Assembly (NCBI RefSeq): GCF_019966535.1
Contig: NZ_JAIMID010000008.1
Coordinates: forward strand, 124,001-188,000
Source: Mesobacterium pallidum
GTDB lineage: Bacteria > Pseudomonadota > Alphaproteobacteria > Rhodobacterales > Rhodobacteraceae
Length of the DNA: 64,000 nucleotides
Reading direction: 5' to 3'
This document shows positions 54,579 through 63,199 of the stretch, piece after piece. The position numbers and the translations under genes were made by a program. The notes under the pieces were generated by a model. The model searched no databases. It saw nothing but the letters and a program-made list of their open reading frames with translations, and had not been told where the DNA came from. Numbering within the stretch: the first letter of the stretch is position 1; each line of letters opens with the position of its first letter.

Positions 54579-55868
54579 ATGACCCGACTGCCCATTCCCG
54601 ACACGCTCCGTTTCGTCAAATCCCCCGGCCGCGACGCCGTGGCCGACAATGCCCCGGTCGAGGCGCTGGTGGCCGAGGTGCTGGCCCGCGTCCGCGCCGA
54701 GGGCGATGCCGCCGTGCGCGAGTACTCCGCCAGGTTCGACAAGGCCGAGCTCGAGGTCTTCGAGGTGAGCATGGCCGACCGCGAGGCCGCTGTCGCGCGG
54801 CTGGACCCGCAGACCCGCGCGGATACGGAGTTTGCCATCGCCAACGTCCGCGCCTTTGCCGAGGCGCAGCTGGGCACCCTCAGCGAGCTCGAGGTCGAGA
54901 TCCGGCCGGGCGTGCATCTTGGCCACCGCAACATCCCGCTGGAGCGGGTCGGCTGCTACGTGCCCGGCGGGCGCTATCCGCTGCTGTCGGCGCCGATCAT
55001 GACCATCGTTCCGGCCAAGGTCGCGGGCGTCGAGGAGGTCATCGCCTGCCTGCCGCCGAACGCGCACGAGGCGATGATCGCCGGCTGCCACCTGTCGGGC
55101 GCCGACCGCGTCTTCCGCATTGGTGGGGCGCAGGCCATCGCGGCCATGGCGCTGGGCACCGAAAGCGTGCCGCCGGTCGACAAGATCGTGGGGCCCGGCA
55201 ATGCCTTCGTCAACGAGGCCAAGCGTCAGGTCTTTGGTCCCGTGGGCATCGACCAGCTGGCCGGCCCGTCCGAGATCTTCGTGCTGGCCGATCACACCGG
55301 CGATGCCGAGATGCTGGCGACCGACCTGCTGGCCCAGGCCGAACATGACGTGCGCACCCGTGTCGGCCTGATCACCACCGACGCTGCCCTGGCCGAGGCG
55401 GTGCTGGCCGAGGTCGACCGCCAGCTGGAAACGCTCAGCACCGCGGAAACGGCCGGCCGGGCCTGGCAGGATTATGGCGAGATCGTCGTCTGCCCGGACG
55501 AGGCAACCATGATCGCCTATTCCGACATCGTCGCGGCCGAGCACCTGCAGGTCCATACAGAGGACGCGCACGGGCTGGCGAAGAAGTTGCGCCATTACGG
55601 GTCGCTCTTCATCGGGACCAATTCCAGCGTGGTCTATTCCGACAAGTGCTCGGGCACAAACCATACGCTGCCGACGATGGGCGCGGGGCGTTACACCGGC
55701 GGGCTTTGGGTCGGGACCTACATCAAGACCGTGACCCACCAGTGGCTGACTGAGGAAGGCGTCCGCCAGGTCGCCCCGCCCGCGGCGCGGCAGGCGGCGT
55801 CCGAGACGCTGGAAGGGCACCGCCGCGCGGCCCAGCTGCGGCTGGACCGGATGCAGGTTCAGGCCTGA
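54579..55868 (+). CDS. Histidinol-dehydrogenase-fold alcohol dehydrogenase (paralogue 2)
   Basis: 429 residues. The active-site set is complete: Gln253, His256, Glu321-His322, Asp355, His362 and His414. It shares the core GCYVPGG and GPGNAFVNEAKRQ with paralogue 1 but is clearly divergent elsewhere and closer to conventional HisD in the region VVYSDKCSGTNH. As histidine genes are absent around it, I infer a second alcohol oxidation in the same pathway. A true biosynthetic HisD at an unusual locus cannot be excluded. Last gene of the five-gene operon; the stop overlaps the convergent amidase gene stop. Confidence 0.87.
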   Translation: MTRLPIPDTLRFVKSPGRDAVADNAPVEALVAEVLARVRAEGDAAVREYSARFDKAELEVFEVSMADREAAVARLDPQTRADTEFAIANVRAFAEAQLGTLSELEVEIRPGVHLGHRNIPLERVGCYVPGGRYPLLSAPIMTIVPAKVAGVEEVIACLPPNAHEAMIAGCHLSGADRVFRIGGAQAIAAMALGTESVPPVDKIVGPGNAFVNEAKRQVFGPVGIDQLAGPSEIFVLADHTGDAEMLATDLLAQAEHDVRTRVGLITTDAALAEAVLAEVDRQLETLSTAETAGRAWQDYGEIVVCPDEATMIAYSDIVAAEHLQVHTEDAHGLAKKLRHYGSLFIGTNSSVVYSDKCSGTNHTLPTMGAGRYTGGLWVGTYIKTVTHQWLTEEGVRQVAPPAARQAASETLEGHRRAAQLRLDRMQVQA

Positions 55869-57226
55869 TCCAACGACACCGGCTCGGCCCCGATCGCGGG
55901 CCGGGCCATGTGGGCGCTGGCATGCTCGTAGGCATCCCCGAGACGGCAGATCAGCGCCTCGTTCCCCTTCGGCCCGATGAATTGCGCGCCCAAGGGCAGG
56001 CCATTGGCGGCAAATCCGCAGGGCACAGACAGGGCCGGATGCCCGGACATGTTGACCGGTAGCGTGCGCATGGCGGTCCAGACCGGGCCATCCTCGAAAT
56101 CGGAAAACTTCGGCGCGGGGCCCAGCGTGGTCGGCGCCAGCAGGGCCGAGACCTGCGCGAGGCGTTCGTCCAGCGTTGCCCCGAACCGGGCGGCGACACG
56201 ACGTGCGCGGGTCACGTCGTCGTCGGTCAGGACGGCGCCGGTGATAAGATTGCGCCGGGCATCGACTCCGTAGAGGTCCCAACGGGTGGCGAGCGCGTCC
56301 TTGTGGACGGCCCAAGCTTCGGCCTGCAGCAGGATCGTGCCGGCCTCTTCCAAGGGCTGATAATCGGGCAGGTCGATCAGCTCGATCCGCGCGCCGAGCA
56401 TCGACAGGGTGGCGGCCATGTCGTCCATGGCGCGGATCAGCGCAGGGTCGGCCTGCGGGTCGTTCGCGAACCAGTCGCGGGCATAGCCGATGCGCAGCCC
56501 GGCGATGTCCTGCCCCAGCCCGGCGGTGGCGCGGGTTGCGGGGGAGAGATGCTCCATCACCAGCGCGGCATCGGCAACGCAGGCGGCCAGCGGGCCGATC
56601 ACGTCGAGGCTGGGCGACAGGGGAAAACATCCACCCTCCGGCACCGCATGGTGCGTGGGCTTCAGCCCGGTGATCCCGCAATAGGCGGCGGGCGCGCGGA
56701 TGCTGCCGCCGGTGTCGGTGCCCAGCGCCACGCGCATCAGCCCGCCCGCAACGGCGGCGGCCGAGCCTGACGACGAGCCGCCGGTGATATGCGCCCCGTT
56801 CCACGGGTTGCGCGCGGGCGGGTTGGGCTGGTCCCAGGCGGGGCCGGTCAGAGCGTATTCATAGGTGGCGAGCTTGGCGAACGGGATCATCCCGGCCCGC
56901 CGCAGCAAAGCGACGGCGGCGGCATCGCCCGCGGTTTCGACCGGGTGGGCGTGAGAGCCGCAGCGGGTCGGCTGCCCGGCCACGTCGAGGATGTCCTTGA
57001 CCCCCAGCGGCAGCCCGGCGAGCGGGAGGCGATCCTCGGGCGGGGTGTCGTCCCAGCGGGCGGCTTCTGCCAGCGCGGTATCGGACAGGTGCACCACCGC
57101 GCCCAACTGCGGATCGCGCCGGGCGATGCGGTCGAGCGTGGCCTGCATCAGCTCGCGCGCGGAGACCTCGCGCCGCGCCAGCAGCGCGGCCTGTGCGGCC
57201 AGCGGCAGGTCGATGGGGTCAGTCAT
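55859..57226 (-). CDS. Amidase-signature hydrolase, AtzE-like
   Basis: 455 residues. The Ser-cisSer-Lys triad is visible: Lys77 (LPLGVKDILD), the cis-Ser in GGSSSGSAAAVAGG (151-155) and Ser175 in GTDTGGSIRAPAAYCG. It should hydrolyse an amide or urea-type bond in the cytoplasm. The preceding small gene resembles AtzG, the non-catalytic partner of the AtzE 1-carboxybiuret hydrolase, so a two-subunit AtzEG or GatCA-like complex is likely. It is convergent with the HisD-like operon and divergent from the SnoaL-like gene. Confidence 0.9.
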   Translation of the reverse strand: MTDPIDLPLAAQAALLARREVSARELMQATLDRIARRDPQLGAVVHLSDTALAEAARWDDTPPEDRLPLAGLPLGVKDILDVAGQPTRCGSHAHPVETAGDAAAVALLRRAGMIPFAKLATYEYALTGPAWDQPNPPARNPWNGAHITGGSSSGSAAAVAGGLMRVALGTDTGGSIRAPAAYCGITGLKPTHHAVPEGGCFPLSPSLDVIGPLAACVADAALVMEHLSPATRATAGLGQDIAGLRIGYARDWFANDPQADPALIRAMDDMAATLSMLGARIELIDLPDYQPLEEAGTILLQAEAWAVHKDALATRWDLYGVDARRNLITGAVLTDDDVTRARRVAARFGATLDERLAQVSALLAPTTLGPAPKFSDFEDGPVWTAMRTLPVNMSGHPALSVPCGFAANGLPLGAQFIGPKGNEALICRLGDAYEHASAHMARPAIGAEPVSLDQA

Positions 57227-57356
57227 CCTGCGCCTCCTTCAGCCGATTCGCCGCCTCGCGCAGACGCTGGGCGGCGGGCAGGGCGGCTTTGAGGTCGCTA
57301 TCGGGAAGGGTGAGACCCTGCCGGGCGAGCAGAGTGGCGAAATCTTCGGCGGTCAT
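57219..57356 (-). CDS. Small AtzG-like (DUF4089) amidase partner
   Basis: 45 residues starting MTAEDFATLLARQGLTLPD; mostly helical, with a central LPAAQRLREAANRLKEA. It overlaps the amidase ATG by 8 nt. In size and placement it matches AtzG/DUF4089 proteins, which like GatC stabilise an amidase. The ATG at 57356 lacks a strong ribosome site; an ATG at 57428 would add 24 residues but would place operator site 3 inside the coding region. Too short for firm family assignment. Confidence 0.6.
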   Translation of the reverse strand: MTAEDFATLLARQGLTLPDSDLKAALPAAQRLREAANRLKEAQDD

Positions 57357-57392
57357 CTGGGCGGCCCCGTGCTGGCGGTGAGTGCTTCTTTT

Positions 57393-57406
57393 TGCATAGG
57401 TATTCA
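57393..57406. promoter_or_regulatory. Operator-like dyad, site 3
   Basis: TGCATAGGTATTCA, 13 of 14 match to TGCATARGTATGCA. In the 230-bp divergent gap between the amidase pair and the SnoaL-like gene, 37 bp before the small partner's ATG. Confidence 0.65.
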
Positions 57407-57470
57407 CGCGCGTGCGATCAAGCGTCATGATGCGTCGACCCTCACGCGCAAGGCCGCCGAACCAGGATTT

Positions 57471-57484
57471 TGCATAAGTATGCA
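57471..57484. promoter_or_regulatory. Operator-like dyad, site 4 (perfect)
   Basis: TGCATAAGTATGCA, a perfect TGCATA/TATGCA dyad. It is 78 bp from site 3 and 56 bp from site 5. Confidence 0.7.
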
Positions 57485-57526
57485 TTTCCAGTTGACCGGT
57501 GAAAGGAAATGCGGCACGGTCGCATT

Positions 57527-57540
57527 TGAATAGGTATGCA
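57527..57540. promoter_or_regulatory. Operator-like dyad, site 5
   Basis: TGAATAGGTATGCA, 13 of 14 match; 46 bp before the ATG of the SnoaL-like gene, where a repressor could block transcription. Confidence 0.65.
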
Positions 57541-57586
57541 AAGCGCGGGCCCGGCCCGCCGAACGAACACCACCGGAAGGGCCACC

Positions 57587-58774
57587 ATGGGCACGCAGGA
57601 CGACACCGCACAACTCACCAAGGGCGCCAAGGCCGCACCGAAGACGGCCGATGACGCCCCCCACAATGGCCAGGTGATGCAGGTCGAGCGCGCCGATTTC
57701 ACCGACCTGGTGCCCGAGGGCCGCGCGCCGGTGCAGGGGATGGAGGGCTTCGATCCCTGCTATTCCGACATCGTCGACTACATCGTGCGCTGCACCCACA
57801 AGATCTGGGACGAACGCGACGTCGGCCTGATCTACACCCATTACACGCACAACATCGTTCTCTACCTGCCGACGGGCACGATCTACAACCGCGAGGACGT
57901 GGTGCGCGACACCATCCAGCGGCTCGTTGCCCTGCCCGAACGGCGCGGGATGGCGACCCATGTTGTCTGGAACGGCAATGACAAGGACGGGTTCTATACC
58001 TCTCACCTCGTGACCGGCTCGGGGCGGCATAGCCAGCCGGGTCCGTATGGTCCGGCGACGGGGCGCACATTCACCTCGCGCACGGTCGCGGATTGCATGA
58101 TCCACCGCAACAAGATCTACCGCGAATGGGTCGTGTCGGACCAGATGGCCATCGTGCAGCAGCTGGGTCTGGATCCGCAGGCCTATGCGCTGAAGCTGGC
58201 GCAGGCCAAGTTCGACAAGGGGCTCAGCGTGCTCGACATCGGCGAAACCGGCCTGATGATGGGCCAGTACCCGCCCGCCGAAGAGGCCGACCTGTCGATC
58301 GCGGGCACCGACCTCGAACGCGAGACGCTGACCTGGCTGCACGACACCTTCAATCGCAAGATGTTCGGCCGGATCCGCGATGTCTACGCCCCCACAATCA
58401 TGTACCACGGGCCGCTGATGAAGGAGCTTTACGGCACCGCCTCGGTCACCCACCAGGCGCTGGGTCTGATCGGCGCCTTCCCGGATGCGGTCTACCAGCC
58501 GCAGCACATCTGCTCGACCCCCTGTATCGAGGGTGGCACCAAGGTCGCCGTGCGCTGGGTGATGGAAGGCCATCACCTGGGCTATGGCGGGCTGGAAAGC
58601 CTCGGCGATCCGACCGGCAAGCGGGTGCAGGTGATGGGCATGTCGCATTACCATTACAAGGACGGCAAGATCGTCGACGAATGGACGGTCTATGACGAGC
58701 TGGCGCTGCTGGTGCAGATCAAGCTGGCGCAACTGGCCGACGCGCCCTCGGCCACCGAGGCGACCGGCGCCTGA
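57587..58774 (+). CDS. Tandem SnoaL/NTF2-like protein
   Basis: 395 residues with GGAAGG before the ATG. After a 40-residue polar leader there are two SnoaL-like alpha+beta domains: about 55-200 (WDERDVGLIYTHYTHNIVLY, SDQMAIVQQLG) and 230-385 (WLHDTFNRKMFGRIRDVYA, MSHYHYKDGKIVDEWTVYDE). Single-domain relatives are polyketide cyclases, ester cyclases or dehydratases. The duplication in one chain is unusual. It leads the transport operon and is divergent from the amidase pair, sharing operator-like sites 3-5. I infer a lyase or isomerase role for the imported compound. Confidence 0.82.
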   Translation: MGTQDDTAQLTKGAKAAPKTADDAPHNGQVMQVERADFTDLVPEGRAPVQGMEGFDPCYSDIVDYIVRCTHKIWDERDVGLIYTHYTHNIVLYLPTGTIYNREDVVRDTIQRLVALPERRGMATHVVWNGNDKDGFYTSHLVTGSGRHSQPGPYGPATGRTFTSRTVADCMIHRNKIYREWVVSDQMAIVQQLGLDPQAYALKLAQAKFDKGLSVLDIGETGLMMGQYPPAEEADLSIAGTDLERETLTWLHDTFNRKMFGRIRDVYAPTIMYHGPLMKELYGTASVTHQALGLIGAFPDAVYQPQHICSTPCIEGGTKVAVRWVMEGHHLGYGGLESLGDPTGKRVQVMGMSHYHYKDGKIVDEWTVYDELALLVQIKLAQLADAPSATEATGA

Positions 58775-58778
58775 CATC

Positions 58779-58800
58779 CGGGCCGGCGCAGCCCGGCCCG
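58779..58800 (+). terminator. Hairpin between SnoaL-like and binding-protein genes
   Basis: 8-bp stem CGGGCCGG/CCGGCCCG with a 6-nt loop and no T run; probably slows or processes the transcript more than it terminates it. Confidence 0.5.
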
Positions 58801-58857
58801 ACCCACAAAGCCCGCATGACAACAAAAACAGCGGGCGTCCAACCAACGGAGAGCAAC

Positions 58858-60093
58858 ATGACCCATATCACGCGCACCACCACGGCCCTTGCCCTCGTCT
58901 GGGCGGCCGGTGCAGCCCATGCCGGCTGCGGTGTCGACAGCGGCAGCGTCCGCATCCTGGCCAACGATTTCGATGCGCTGGGCATCGTCATCAATGAGGC
59001 CGCGACCTGCGCCGGTGACGGCGTCAGCGTCGAGGTGAACATGACGACCGAGCACAAGGCGCTGCAGGTGCCCGCGCTGACGGTCAGCCCGGCGCAGTAC
59101 ACGGTTGCCGTGGTCGCCAACAACTCGATCGTGCCGCTGCTGAACGAGGACCTGATCCGCCCGCTGGACGACCTGGTCGCCAAGTACGGCGACAGCCTGT
59201 CGCCGAGCCAGCTGATCCGCATCGACGGGCAGGTCATGGCGATCGCCTTCATGGGCAACGGCCAGCACCTGTTCATCCGCGAGGACATCCTGGAAGAAGC
59301 CGGCCTTGAGCAGCCAACCACGATGGAAGGGATCCTCGAGGCGGCCAAGGTGATCCGCGAGAAGGGGATCATGGAATACCCGCTGGCCGCAGCCGACCAG
59401 GCGGGCTGGTACCTCGGCAACGAGTTCGTGAACACCTACCTCGGTTACGGCGGCGAGTTCTTCGAGCCCGGCAGCGCCGAGCCCGCGATCAGCGGTGAGA
59501 CCGGCATCAAGACGCTGGAAATGATGAAGGCCATGACCGCGTACATGGAGCCCGAGTACATGACCTTCACCTCGGACGAGATGAAGGCGATGTACCTTGC
59601 CGGCGAAGTGGCGATCATGAACCAGTGGGGGTCCATGGTGAACGGCCATATCGACCCGAATGGCCCGGCGCCCGAGATCGGCGAGGCCACGATGCTGGCG
59701 CCCGCGCCGACCGTTGGCGGCAATTCCATCCCGGCCGCCGCGCTGTGGTGGGACGGCTTCACCATCGCCAAGAACATCAGCGACGAGGATGCCGAGGCGT
59801 CCTTTGCCGCCATGGTCCATGGCATCCGCCCCGAGGTCGCGACGGCCAACCCCTCGGCCGCGACCTGGCTGATGAAGGACTTTGCCGCCCCTGAAACGGC
59901 CAAGGGCGTGCTGGGCAACGCCTCGGGCGGCGCGCGCGCCTACCCGATGTCGCCCTACATGGGCCTGCTGCACACCGCGCTAGGCGCGGAGCTGGCCGAT
60001 TTCATGCAGGGCACGGAAAGCGCCGAACAGGCGCTGGCCGATGTCGAGGCCGCCTATCGCACCGCCGCGCAGGAAGCGGGCTTCCTGAACTGA
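58858..60093 (+). CDS. ABC importer solute-binding protein (family 1)
   Basis: 411 residues from the ATG at 58858 with GGAGA upstream. The signal (TTTALALVWAAGAAHA) is cleaved near residue 22. QYTVAVVANNSIVPLLNEDLIRPLDDL and GEVAIMNQWGSMV resemble sugar or glycerol-phosphate-type (CUT1) binding proteins. It captures the substrate in the periplasm for the two permeases downstream. The protein contains two N-terminal cysteines (HAGCGVD, TCAGD). Hairpins on both sides suggest that its mRNA segment is stabilised for higher expression. Confidence 0.9.
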   Translation: MTHITRTTTALALVWAAGAAHAGCGVDSGSVRILANDFDALGIVINEAATCAGDGVSVEVNMTTEHKALQVPALTVSPAQYTVAVVANNSIVPLLNEDLIRPLDDLVAKYGDSLSPSQLIRIDGQVMAIAFMGNGQHLFIREDILEEAGLEQPTTMEGILEAAKVIREKGIMEYPLAAADQAGWYLGNEFVNTYLGYGGEFFEPGSAEPAISGETGIKTLEMMKAMTAYMEPEYMTFTSDEMKAMYLAGEVAIMNQWGSMVNGHIDPNGPAPEIGEATMLAPAPTVGGNSIPAAALWWDGFTIAKNISDEDAEASFAAMVHGIRPEVATANPSAATWLMKDFAAPETAKGVLGNASGGARAYPMSPYMGLLHTALGAELADFMQGTESAEQALADVEAAYRTAAQEAGFLN

Positions 60094-60113
60094 GGCACCG
60101 CCTCTAGAACGGC

Positions 60114-60138
60114 GCTCCCGGCCTCAGTGGCCGGGAGC
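60114..60138 (+). terminator. Attenuating hairpin after the binding-protein gene
   Basis: Perfect 10-bp stem GCTCCCGGCC / GGCCGGGAGC around TCAGT, without a T run. In ABC operons such hairpins protect the upstream binding-protein mRNA and reduce read-through to the permeases. Confidence 0.65.
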
Positions 60139-60158
60139 CAAGCCAAGGACACGGCCCC

Positions 60159-61190
60159 ATGCGGCATCGCGATTTCGTCAAGTTCATCTTTCCCTCGGCG
60201 TTGGCGATGCTGCTGTTCATCGCCGTGCCCATCGTGTCGGTCTTTGTCCAGTCGCTCTATGTCGAACACGACAAGGTGCTGGTGACGGTCGAGAACTGCG
60301 GCCCCTTCGGCTGCCAGCAGGAAACCCGCGTCGACCCCGACGCCACCGCCGCGCTCAAGGCCGAAGAGCCGCTGGGCCAGTTCAACGGGCTCGGCACCTA
60401 TCTCAACCGCGCGCATCTCGCGACGCAGGAGGTGGGCGAGATCCTCTCGGACAATGACGGGTTCGGGGATGTGGCCCGCCGCATCTACAACCTGCCGTTC
60501 TACAAGGCGCTCGCCTTCACGCTGGTCTACACCTTCCTTGTCACGCCGCTGTCGATGATCTTCGGCTTCATGGTGGCGCTGGGGGTCAACACGATCCCCA
60601 AGGCGGTGAAAGGCCCGGTGATCTTCCTGTCGCTGCTGCCCTATATCGTGACGCCACTGCTGGGCTCGCTGATCCTGTTCTGGATGATCAATTCCGACGG
60701 GGTGATCGGCGCGACGCTGCAATGGGTCTTTGCGGACCCGACGCTGAGCCTCAAGGCCTCGCCCTTCCTCACCTGGGTCACGCTGATCGTCTACGGCACC
60801 TGGCACATGACGCCCTTTGCCTTCGTCGTCTTCTACGCCGGGCTTCAGACCCTGCCGCAGGACACGCTGGAATCCGCGATGATCGACGGCGCGAACCGGT
60901 GGGAACGCATCCGCTATGTCGTCATCCCCCACCTCGTGCCGCTCGCCACTTTCGTGGGCCTCGTGCTGCTGATGGACAATTTCCGGGTGTTCGAGCCGAT
61001 CATCGGCTTCTCGTCCGAAGCCAACGCGACGTCCCTGAGTTGGTCGATCTACAATGACCTGAACGGCCAGGTGGACCAGCTCTTCGGTTCGGCCGCCGCG
61101 ACCTCGGTGCTGACCATGATCGGCGTGATCGTCCTGCTGACGCCGGTGCTGATCCGCACATGGCGCGACTTCAACCGGAAGGCCCGCTGA
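60159..61190 (+). CDS. ABC importer permease 1 (MalF/UgpA type)
   Basis: 343 residues. The first helix (FPSALAMLLFIAVPIVSVFV) is followed by a large periplasmic loop (about 40-115), as in MalF-like permeases, then five further helices. The cytoplasmic EAA loop reads ESAMIDGANRWERIRYVVIPHL (Gly at the expected place), which docks on the ATPase. It forms a heterodimer with permease 2 in the inner membrane. The stop overlaps the ATG of permease 2 by one base, so they are translationally coupled. Confidence 0.93.
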   Translation: MRHRDFVKFIFPSALAMLLFIAVPIVSVFVQSLYVEHDKVLVTVENCGPFGCQQETRVDPDATAALKAEEPLGQFNGLGTYLNRAHLATQEVGEILSDNDGFGDVARRIYNLPFYKALAFTLVYTFLVTPLSMIFGFMVALGVNTIPKAVKGPVIFLSLLPYIVTPLLGSLILFWMINSDGVIGATLQWVFADPTLSLKASPFLTWVTLIVYGTWHMTPFAFVVFYAGLQTLPQDTLESAMIDGANRWERIRYVVIPHLVPLATFVGLVLLMDNFRVFEPIIGFSSEANATSLSWSIYNDLNGQVDQLFGSAAATSVLTMIGVIVLLTPVLIRTWRDFNRKAR

Positions 61191-62068
61191 TGGACCGCAA
61201 GATCGGATACTCCCGCCCGCTGGCGATCACCACCGGACTCGTGCTGCTGGTCTGGCTGATCCTCGCCGCCTTCCCGTTCTTCTGGACGGTCTGGGGATCG
61301 TTCAAGGTGCAGGCCGACTTCTTCAGCCGCGAGTCCTTCTGGAACGCCATCACCGGCCCCGCGACCGAGCGGCAGACCGGCGGCACCTTCACGCTCGACG
61401 GCTACCGCGGTGCCTGGGTGGAACGCGAGTTCTACCACTCGGTCATCAACACCGCGATCGTGACGGTCTGCGTCACCTCGATCAGCCTCGTCTTCGGCAC
61501 GCTGGGCGGCTACGCCCTGTCGCGGTCGAGCCGGCAATACACCTTCTGGATTCTGATCGCCGCGCTCGTCTTCCGCGCCATGCCGCATATCACGCTGGTC
61601 TCGGGCTACCTGCTGCCGTTCTTCGAGATGAACATCTGGGGCTACTTGCCCACGGCGATCATCGTGCTGGTGGCGATCAACCAGCCCTTCACGATCTGGA
61701 TGCTGCACAGCTTTTTCCAGTCGATCCCCAAGGACCTTGATGAGTCCGCCATGGTCGACGGCTGCACGCGGTTCCAGGCCTTCCGGCTGGCGATCATGCC
61801 GGTGATGTGGCCGGGCGTCATCACCACGGGGCTGTTCAGCTTCCTCCTCGCCTATAACGACTTTGCCGTGACCGCGATGCTGCTGAACCAGGACAACCAG
61901 ACCATGGTGCCCAAGATCAATTCGTTCCTCGGCACGGTGCAGACCGAGGGCACGATCATGTACGCCGTGGCGGCCGTGGTCTCGGCCACCGTGCCTTTGT
62001 TCATCCTCGTGATGTTCTTCCAACGCCAGATCGTCAGCGGCCTGACCGCCGGCGCCGTCAAGGGATAA
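61190..62068 (+). CDS. ABC importer permease 2 (MalG/UgpE type)
   Basis: 292 residues, six helices (for example LAITTGLVLLVWLILAAFPF). The EAA loop is DESAMVDGCTRFQAFRLAIMP, with the invariant Gly, and sits before the last two helices as in MalG. QPFTIWMLHSFFQSIPKDL is the preceding family motif. It pairs with permease 1; the ATPase gene follows after 4 bp. The combination of two single permeases with a MalK-type ATPase places the system in the CUT1 group, which mostly carries sugars, polyols and phosphorylated glycerols. Confidence 0.93.
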   Translation: MDRKIGYSRPLAITTGLVLLVWLILAAFPFFWTVWGSFKVQADFFSRESFWNAITGPATERQTGGTFTLDGYRGAWVEREFYHSVINTAIVTVCVTSISLVFGTLGGYALSRSSRQYTFWILIAALVFRAMPHITLVSGYLLPFFEMNIWGYLPTAIIVLVAINQPFTIWMLHSFFQSIPKDLDESAMVDGCTRFQAFRLAIMPVMWPGVITTGLFSFLLAYNDFAVTAMLLNQDNQTMVPKINSFLGTVQTEGTIMYAVAAVVSATVPLFILVMFFQRQIVSGLTAGAVKG

Positions 62069-62072
62069 GACC

Positions 62073-63146
62073 ATGGCCGACATCCACCTCAAGAATATCT
62101 CCAAGCGCTGGGGCAACGTGGTCGGCGTCGACAAGTTCGACCTGCATATCGCGGATCGCGAGTTCCTGGTGCTGCTGGGCCCCTCGGGCTGCGGCAAGTC
62201 CACGACCATGCGCATGATCGCGGGGCTCGAGGACATCACCGACGGCGAGATCATCATCGGCGGCCGCGTCGTCAACGATCTCGAACCCAAGGACCGCGAC
62301 ATCTCGATGGTGTTCCAAAGCTACGGGCTTTATCCGAACCTCACGGTCTACGAGAACATCCGCTTTCCGCTGAAGGTCCGCAAGGTCCCGAAGTCGGAAC
62401 ATCATGACCGCGTGATGAAGGCGGCCGAGATGGTGGACCTGACTGAACTCCTGGACCGGCGCCCGGCCGAGCTGTCGGGCGGGCAGCGCCAGCGGGTCGC
62501 GCTGGGCCGCGCCATCGTGCGCGAACCCACCGTGTTCCTGATGGACGAGCCCTTGTCGAACCTCGACGCCAAGTTGCGGGTGTCGACGCGGGCCGAGATC
62601 AAGAACCTGCAGCACCGGCTCAAGACCACGACGATCTACGTGACCCACGACCAGATCGAGGCGATGACGCTGGCCGACCGCGTGGTCGTCATGAACAAGG
62701 GCGTCGTGCAGCAGGTCGCCACCCCGACCGAGATTTACGACAACCCCGCCAACACCTTCGTCGCCAGCTTCATCGGCTCTCCGGCCATGAACCTGGTCGA
62801 CGGGACGATCGCGAACGGCGTGTTCGAGGCAGAGAACCTGCGGCTCGAAGGGCTGCCCACGGGCCAGTCCGGCCCGGTGACGCTGGGCTTCCGGGCCGAG
62901 GACGTGACGCTGGTGCCGGATGGCGGAGACCTCGTGGCCCCCGCCTTTGCGCTGGAACTGCTGGGCGAGGCGTCGATGGTGGCCGTCCGCGTCGGCGGCG
63001 TGCTGGTCAACCTCAAGGCGGCCAAGGATTTCCGGGCCGAGATCGGCAGCACGATCCGCGCGCAGATCCCGCCCGAGACCTGCCACCTGTTCGACGTGAC
63101 CACCGGCCAGAACCTCACCGTCCGCGCGGCGACGGGGCAGGGGTGA
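62073..63146 (+). CDS. ABC importer ATPase (MalK/UgpC type)
   Basis: 357 residues. Walker A GPSGCGKST (about 36-44), Q-loop MVFQSYGLYPNLTV, signature LSGGQRQRVALGRAI, Walker B VFLMDEPLSNLD and switch His in VTHDQ are all intact. The C-terminal 120 residues are a TOBE/regulatory domain (GSPAMNLVDGTI, LGFRAEDVTLVPDGG). It powers import through the two permeases. The LacI-family gene begins 53 bp after its stop. Confidence 0.95.
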   Translation: MADIHLKNISKRWGNVVGVDKFDLHIADREFLVLLGPSGCGKSTTMRMIAGLEDITDGEIIIGGRVVNDLEPKDRDISMVFQSYGLYPNLTVYENIRFPLKVRKVPKSEHHDRVMKAAEMVDLTELLDRRPAELSGGQRQRVALGRAIVREPTVFLMDEPLSNLDAKLRVSTRAEIKNLQHRLKTTTIYVTHDQIEAMTLADRVVVMNKGVVQQVATPTEIYDNPANTFVASFIGSPAMNLVDGTIANGVFEAENLRLEGLPTGQSGPVTLGFRAEDVTLVPDGGDLVAPAFALELLGEASMVAVRVGGVLVNLKAAKDFRAEIGSTIRAQIPPETCHLFDVTTGQNLTVRAATGQG

Positions 63147-63199
63147 CAGGTTCGCCCCTGCCGGGTACATGGTTAACCGTCGGGGTGCAGGAGAAAGAC

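Noticed and set aside
53781..56804. A 1007-residue minus-strand open frame
   Set aside because: Shadow of the RraA-like and HisD-like genes and part of the amidase region in another frame; composition is typical of antisense frames.
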